From NCBI GenBank assembly GCA_964532175.1, contig CAZHGP010000046.1:1-9631 (forward strand): DNA of 9,631 nt. Reading direction: 5' to 3'. This DNA comes from JAVZCJ01 sp964532175. GTDB taxonomy: Archaea > Thermoproteota > Nitrososphaeria_A > Caldarchaeales > JAVZCJ01. The notes beneath the pieces were generated by a model that was given only the letters and a program-made list of their open reading frames with translations, was not told the origin of the DNA and did no database searches. Shown in pieces: positions 6,253 to 9,631 of this stretch; positions within the stretch are counted from its first letter, which is position 1, and the number at the start of each line of letters is the position of its first letter. A program made the translations under genes and the position numbers.

Positions 6253-6717
6253 ATGAATAAATCCTTTAAAACTAAGAAAGAACATATTTCTAGCTCTTTT
6301 AAAAAGATTGAAAAGAAAAAATTTTCAAATTTATTAAATAAATTTAATTCTTTTATTCACAGTATTTATAAATCTAAAATAATTCAACTTTTTATTCAAT
6401 ATTCTTATGTAAGCATAGTTATTTTACTTACAAGCGGAATCTTGTTTATTCTATTTCAAGAAACTGTTGCTTTTTGGCAAACTTCAGGATATATAAAGCT
6501 TATTTTTCCACGTATAGGTTTTCAAACATATTCTGAAGTTATAGCTATTTCAACTTATTATTTCTTTGGTTTTATTGGCGTCCTTTTATATTATTTTGCG
6601 CTCACTAAATTTCATGAAGAAAAAACTTTGAAATATATGCTTTTAGCAAGTTTTATATTCATTCTATTTTCTTTTATAGGCATTAGTTTAGCATTTATAG
6701 ATAAAATTTCCGGTTAA
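6253..6717 (+). CDS. Three-helix membrane protein, possibly OSTC/Ost3-like oligosaccharyltransferase accessory subunit
   Basis: This is a 154-residue protein with a basic N-terminal region (1-45, rich in K, S and F) and three membrane helices at about 46-69, 94-117 and 126-149. The spacing resembles that of human OSTC/DC2 (149 residues) and the membrane part of Ost3/Ost6. Shared points include an extracytoplasmic segment ending in Q91-x-x-x-E95 just before helix 2, a Gly-rich helix 2 (FFGFIGVLLYY), a short charged loop (KFHEEKTLK) and a Ser/Phe-rich helix 3 (ILFSFIGISLAFI). Ost3/6-type proteins have been reported in Asgard and some other archaea, where they could assist the AglB/STT3 glycosyltransferase. 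Similarity was judged by eye from memory and is weak in identity, so the gene is certain but the function tentative. It begins 82 nt after the DUF47 gene with an A/T-rich upstream region (TTTTTATATTTAA, 6227-6239), and a T6 run follows its stop. Confidence 0.6.
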   Translation: MNKSFKTKKEHISSSFKKIEKKKFSNLLNKFNSFIHSIYKSKIIQLFIQYSYVSIVILLTSGILFILFQETVAFWQTSGYIKLIFPRIGFQTYSEVIAISTYYFFGFIGVLLYYFALTKFHEEKTLKYMLLASFIFILFSFIGISLAFIDKISG

Positions 6718-6723
6718 TTTTTT
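6718..6723 (+). terminator. Oligo-T terminator of the three-helix membrane protein gene
   Basis: A T6 run follows the TAA stop codon immediately, as is common at archaeal gene ends. Confidence 0.4.
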
Positions 6724-6749
6724 AAATAAAATTTCTCTAAAAATTAATA

Positions 6750-6767
6750 AAGAAATAATTATTTCTT
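6750..6767. repeat. Perfect 18-bp palindrome between convergent genes
   Basis: AAGAAATAA is followed directly by its exact reverse complement TTATTTCTT. It sits midway in the 78-bp spacer between the convergent membrane protein and radB genes. A hairpin would have a 7-bp stem and an AATT loop. It has only one G:C pair per arm, so it is weak, and it is followed by six A residues (a T6 run on the other strand). A two-way terminator or a protein-binding site are both possible. Confidence 0.4.
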
Positions 6768-6782
6768 AAAAAATGTTAACAT

Positions 6783-6789
6783 AAAAAAA
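6783..6789 (-). terminator. Oligo-T terminator of the radB gene
   Basis: Seven A residues on the plus strand form a T7 run on the minus strand, 6 nt past the radB TAG stop. A second T6 run lies farther on, at 6768-6773. Confidence 0.45.
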
Positions 6790-6795
6790 CTTTAA

Positions 6796-7524
6796 CTATT
6801 TATTTTTGATTGAAATATCGCTATTATGATATTCTTTATTTTCATATACTTCTTCAATACCATATTCGGTTATTCTAAAAAATATTTCCTTTTTTTCACT
6901 TTTCCCTCCTTTTTCTATTATCATTTTTTTAATATTTTTTCCTGCTAAATTTTGAAGTTTTATTATTATATCTGCCCAATATTTCGAAATTCTTGCTGCA
7001 ACAGGTTCTTCTATGGCTTCTTCTCCAATCAATACTTTATGTATTTGTGCTGTTACTATTAATGGTACTTCCCATTTAAAAGCTATACTTTTCAAATATG
7101 CTACTTGAAAAGATAAATCCTTAAATATTGATAAATCTTTTTTTATGTCTCCAAAAATTATTCTATGCAATTCATTATAATTTTCAAATATTATTAATTT
7201 TATTTTTTCATTCATTAAAAATGGTATTTCTTCTACTATTCTTGTTTGTTCTTCAAAAGTCTTAGGTCTTAAAAATATTATTAAATCTTTTTCAATATTC
7301 TTATTTTCTAACGCTATACTTATTCTCTCAGGATGTAAATGCATTCCACAATCTATCCATATAGTTTTCCTATTTTTTAAAGAATTATTTATAGCTGCTT
7401 GAAGCGCTAAACTTGTTTTTCCGCTTTTCTCTTCACCATATATCAATGTTAATTTTTTTATAGGGTATCCTCCATTTATTTCATCATCTAAACTTTTTAT
7501 CCCACTCTCTACTTTTAAAGACAT
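6796..7524 (-). CDS. radB: RadB-type RecA superfamily ATPase
   Basis: This is a 242-residue RecA-fold ATPase of the archaeal RadB type, a RadA/Rad51 paralogue that lacks the N-terminal HhH domain and is thought to assist recombination and repair. It opens with the typical VESGIKSLDDEINGGYP. The Walker A loop is G30-EEKSG-K36-T37. The Walker B strand is LIIFE (110-114), with Glu where Asp is usual. Further RecA-core signs are IWIDCG (55-60) and IVTAQIH (156-162), the latter matching the motif III Asn/Gln region. Residues 177-190 (ARISKYWADIIIKL) match the RadA/RadB core, followed by a strand carrying KMIIEKGG. The C-terminal 20 residues are polar and may be disordered. A KaiC-like ATPase is the main alternative, but the single short domain favours RadB. 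It diverges from a predicted nuclease gene across 44 bp. Confidence 0.87.
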   Translation of the reverse strand: MSLKVESGIKSLDDEINGGYPIKKLTLIYGEEKSGKTSLALQAAINNSLKNRKTIWIDCGMHLHPERISIALENKNIEKDLIIFLRPKTFEEQTRIVEEIPFLMNEKIKLIIFENYNELHRIIFGDIKKDLSIFKDLSFQVAYLKSIAFKWEVPLIVTAQIHKVLIGEEAIEEPVAARISKYWADIIIKLQNLAGKNIKKMIIEKGGKSEKKEIFFRITEYGIEEVYENKEYHNSDISIKNK

Positions 7525-7568
7525 TTTTCTATTAATCTCTTTTATAGAAAAATATTTAAGTAAAGCTT
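7525..7568. promoter_or_regulatory. Compact divergent promoter region of radB and the RNase H-fold gene
   Basis: Only 44 bp separate the two start codons. On the plus strand TTTATAG (7541-7547) is centred 25 nt before TTG 7569, as expected for a leaderless transcript. On the minus strand CTTAAATATTTT (7549-7560) is centred about 30 nt before the radB ATG, allowing a leader of only a few nt. The two boxes lie nearly side by side, so the opposing promoters may compete for TBP/TFB. Neither gene has a convincing ribosome-binding site, which fits leaderless messages. Confidence 0.45.
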
Positions 7569-8225
7569 TTGATTAAGTTTTACGTAAGCAATTTGTTAAA
7601 GAAAAATTCTGATATTTTCATTGGAATAGCTACTAAGGATCTTAAAATAGCCAAGAAGATATGTAATGAACTAAAGAAAAGAGGATTAAAATATATTTTT
7701 CTTACTCCTGAAAATGATTTTCCAACTTATTTAAGAGTTTTAATATATGGTTATAGAAATGAATTTAAAGAATCTTCTATAAAAAATGTTTTATTTTATG
7801 AAGATTTTGACTCTCCTTCAAAGATAGTTGATAGAGCATATGAAATTGCTTTAGGAAAAGAAAAATATTCTAATGTAGTTATAGCTATTGATCCTGGAAA
7901 TAGAATTGGTGCAGCGTTTATATGCGATAATTTAATAGTAAAAACCATGCTTTTTTATAATATTAAAAATCTTTTGAATGAAATAGATTCATTTTTTAAA
8001 ATGCATTTTAATAGTAAAAAGATTATTTTAATAGGTAAAGGAGCGTATAAAATAGGTAGTAAAATAATTAATGAAATAAATGAAAAATACGGCAAAGAAG
8101 TTAAATTGATTACTATAAATGAAGAATTTTCTAATAAAAATATTTTTAATAGCAATAATAAGTATATTTCTAAAGATGAAAGATCAGCTATTTCTATTGC
8201 TAAAAAATTTTTAATAAAAATTTGA
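7569..8225 (+). CDS. Predicted RNase H-fold protein (YqgF/RuvC-like), putative nuclease
   Basis: This is a 218-residue protein with no ATG near its start. The first in-frame start after a TAA is TTG 7569, placed as expected for leaderless initiation from the TATA-like box at 7541-7547. Residues 1-60 look like a small alpha/beta domain. From about 101 the pattern fits the RNase H fold of YqgF/RuvC type: strand VVIAIDPGNRIGAAFI (103-118) with D108 in the D-P-G-x-x-x-G signature, strand IILIGKG (152-158), strand ITINEEFS (181-188) with E185 and E186 at the second acidic position, and KDERSAISIA (202-211) with D203 in the final helix. The full acidic set is therefore present, so nuclease activity on structured DNA or RNA is plausible. 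The Clp1-like kinase gene follows after 13 nt, implying one transcript. I do not recognise a characterised orthologue. Confidence 0.72.
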   Translation: MIKFYVSNLLKKNSDIFIGIATKDLKIAKKICNELKKRGLKYIFLTPENDFPTYLRVLIYGYRNEFKESSIKNVLFYEDFDSPSKIVDRAYEIALGKEKYSNVVIAIDPGNRIGAAFICDNLIVKTMLFYNIKNLLNEIDSFFKMHFNSKKIILIGKGAYKIGSKIINEINEKYGKEVKLITINEEFSNKNIFNSNNKYISKDERSAISIAKKFLIKI

Positions 8226-8229
8226 AAAA

Positions 8230-8234
8230 GTGAG
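8230..8234 (+). promoter_or_regulatory. Ribosome-binding site that decides the Clp1-like start
   Basis: GTGAG lies 4 nt before ATG 8239, the same arrangement as before the copper ATPase. It contains an in-frame GTG that could otherwise be mistaken for a start three codons upstream. It lies in the 13-nt gap after the preceding gene, so it would serve an internal message position. Confidence 0.55.
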
Positions 8235-8238
8235 AAAA

Positions 8239-9417
8239 ATGAATGTTTTAAATTTAAACATTAATAAAGGTTCAACTCTCTTTATCAAAGGACCTGCGTC
8301 TCTTATACTTAAAAATGGTGCATTAAATGCTTTTGATTACATTGTTCCAATTAGGAAGAATATAATAATTCGTCCATATAGGGCAATACCTTTTTATGCA
8401 ATAGAAGATAGCTTAGTTGATATAAGAGTTAAAAATAATGAAGATTTTTCTATTCTTAATGAAGATTTAATTCCAAATGATTGGAGAGAAAAAGCTGATA
8501 AAATAATTGAAAGTAGTAAAAGCACAATTATTTTTGGCGGAGTAGACTCTGGAAAAACTTCTTTTTGTTGCTTATTATTAAATAGATGTTTAAAAAATAA
8601 GAGTAAAGTATTTTTTATGGATATCGATCCTGGTCAATCAAATATTGGACCGCCTACAATGATAAGTGTTTCTAAAGTAAACGAACCTACATTGGATGTT
8701 TTTAGATTAAATGTTTTTAATGCATATCCCATAGGATACACTAGCCCATCATATTGTATCGACTTATGCATTTCAAATATTTCTAAACTTTTAAAAGAGA
8801 TTAAAGATCATGGTTTTGATTTTTTAGTAATAGATTCTGATGGATGGATTAATGGAATAGATGCTATAAAGTATAAATTAAAAATTTTAGAAATATGTTC
8901 CCCAGATAGTGTTATTGTTCTAGAAAATACAAACAATATCTTTAAAGAAGAATTAAGAAAAGCCGGGATAAATTTCTTAGAAATAAATTCTCCTAAAAAT
9001 ATTTTTGCAAGAAATATGGATGCTAGAAAAAGAATACGTGAATTTTCTTATGGAAAATATTTATTTGGTGGATGTATTAGAACTATTCAATCTTCATGGA
9101 TCAAAATATCTTTTATTGATAAAGATAAAGAACAATCAATGGAAGAATATTTATCAAATTTACCTAAAATGGTAGAACAAATAAGAAAACCAGAAATTGA
9201 AAATAAAGTAAGTGATATTAAAAAAGGTTTGCTATCCTATCTTTATAATTCTGCAAATAAGTTTATGGGAATAGCTCTTACTTTAGACTTTGATAAAAAG
9301 AAAAAATTCCTAAAAATTTATACTAATGTAAAATCTACTATAGCTAAAATAATTATAGGAAATATGATTTTAGATAGTGAAGGCAAAGAAATATATCAAG
9401 AAATGATTAAACAATAA
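8239..9417 (+). CDS. Clp1/Grc3-family polynucleotide 5'-hydroxyl kinase
   Basis: This is a 392-residue P-loop kinase of the Clp1/Grc3 (Nol9) family. Characterised members transfer the ATP gamma-phosphate to the 5'-OH of RNA, some also DNA, and act in tRNA splicing, rRNA processing or repair. Positions count from ATG 8239. Residues 1-90 are a beta-rich N-terminal domain (SLILKNGALNAFDY). The Walker A loop is G100-GVDS-G105-K106-T107. The family's DxDPGQ motif is D128-I-D-P-G-Q133, followed by IGPPTMISV. A lid-proximal stretch YTSPSYC lies at 167-173. The strand VIDSDGWINGIDAIKYK at 197-213 is another strong Clp1-family signature. Residues from about 280 form a C-terminal domain. All expected catalytic motifs are intact. 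Start GTG 8230 is possible but looks like the ribosome-binding site. It lies 13 nt after the RNase H-fold gene and converges on Sec61-beta with a 3-nt gap. In archaea its physiological substrate is uncertain. Confidence 0.9.
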   Translation: MNVLNLNINKGSTLFIKGPASLILKNGALNAFDYIVPIRKNIIIRPYRAIPFYAIEDSLVDIRVKNNEDFSILNEDLIPNDWREKADKIIESSKSTIIFGGVDSGKTSFCCLLLNRCLKNKSKVFFMDIDPGQSNIGPPTMISVSKVNEPTLDVFRLNVFNAYPIGYTSPSYCIDLCISNISKLLKEIKDHGFDFLVIDSDGWINGIDAIKYKLKILEICSPDSVIVLENTNNIFKEELRKAGINFLEINSPKNIFARNMDARKRIREFSYGKYLFGGCIRTIQSSWIKISFIDKDKEQSMEEYLSNLPKMVEQIRKPEIENKVSDIKKGLLSYLYNSANKFMGIALTLDFDKKKKFLKIYTNVKSTIAKIIIGNMILDSEGKEIYQEMIKQ

Positions 9418-9420
9418 TTT

Positions 9421-9591
9421 TTATATCGGAGCAATTCTTTGGAGAATTAAAATTATTGCTATTAATATAAATGAAATAATTATTATTACCATTGGAGGTA
9501 TTTTGAACCCTTTTGTTTCTTCTTCAAAAAATCTTAATAATCCTGCTGCTGAAGAGGGTATAGGAGCTTCTTTTCTTTTTCTACGACTCAT
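9421..9591 (-). CDS. Preprotein translocase subunit Sec61-beta (archaeal SecG)
   Basis: This 56-residue protein is the small third subunit of the archaeal Sec61/SecYEG protein-conducting channel. A basic cytoplasmic N-terminus (SRRKRKE) leads to the family motif S13-SAAGLLRFFEEE (to residue 25), then GFKIPP (28-33) and one membrane helix at about 34-50, ending QRIAPI. The length and the single C-terminal helix are typical of archaeal Sec61-beta. The motif order (Pro/Ser, AGLLRF, acidic run, K-I-P-P, helix) is distinctive enough for a firm call despite the size. The ATG-to-TAA frame is complete, and the stop lies 3 nt beyond the convergent kinase stop. Confidence 0.95.
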   Translation of the reverse strand: MSRRKRKEAPIPSSAAGLLRFFEEETKGFKIPPMVIIIISFILIAIILILQRIAPI

Positions 9592-9620
9592 AACTATCAA
9601 AGTATAGAATAAAAACTTGT

Positions 9621-9630
9621 TTTTATATTT
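9621..9630 (-). promoter_or_regulatory. Putative TATA box of the Sec61-beta gene
   Basis: The minus strand reads AAATATAAAA, centred about 35 nt before the ATG, which would give a leader of about 10 nt. The window ends here, so any upstream recognition element cannot be judged. Confidence 0.35.
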
Positions 9631-9631
9631 T

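Noticed and set aside
1..9631. CRISPR arrays, insertion sequences, tRNA or rRNA genes, toxin-antitoxin pairs
   Set aside because: I saw no regularly spaced direct repeats, no transposase-like proteins or paired terminal repeats, no cloverleaf with an anticodon arm and no small toxin pair. The many A/T-rich repeats fit base composition.

Overview
The window is extremely AT-rich and carries archaeal signatures throughout. It encodes a Sec61-beta subunit, a RadB-type RecA paralogue, a Clp1-family polynucleotide 5'-kinase, an archaeal-style Pit/DUF47 phosphate transport pair and a CopB-type copper ATPase. Promoters have TATA boxes, genes end in oligo-T tracts, and recognisable ribosome-binding sites read GTGA or GGTGA, matching the archaeal 16S 3' end. 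Clp1 next to Sec61-beta, plus a possible OSTC/Ost3-like membrane protein, favours a TACK-type (Thermoproteota-like) archaeon over a euryarchaeon. The lineage cannot be fixed from this sequence alone.

Layout. Positions 1-1190 hold two minus-strand genes: a flavin reductase-like protein (cut by the window edge) and a Gdt1/UPF0016 cation transporter. A roughly 200-bp divergent spacer follows, with a TATA box and a perfect 15-bp palindrome in front of a CopB-type P1B ATPase (plus strand). The ATPase has a His-rich N-terminus and a TRASH/YHS domain at its C-terminus. Next comes a small bacterioferritin-like protein (plus). It converges on a minus-strand pair: a Pit-family phosphate permease followed by a 57-residue zinc-ribbon protein. 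The permease is divergently paired, across 117 bp, with its usual partner, a DUF47/PhoU-like protein (plus). A three-helix membrane protein (plus) resembling OSTC/Ost3 then converges on radB (minus). radB shares a 44-bp divergent promoter region with a predicted RNase H-fold protein of the YqgF/RuvC type (plus), which is followed after 13 nt by the Clp1-like kinase (plus). The window ends with Sec61-beta (minus), 3 nt from the kinase stop.

Functional themes. The left half concerns metal and phosphate homeostasis: Mn/Ca-type cation transport, copper export, iron storage and phosphate uptake. The right half concerns nucleic-acid handling and the secretory membrane: RadB, a putative nuclease next to an RNA/DNA 5'-kinase, Sec61-beta and a possible oligosaccharyltransferase accessory subunit. 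There are no tRNA or rRNA genes, CRISPR arrays, insertion sequences or clear signs of recent transfer. The items most worth a second look are the OSTC-like protein, the nuclease-kinase pair, the operator-like palindrome before copB, and the domain layout of the copper ATPase.
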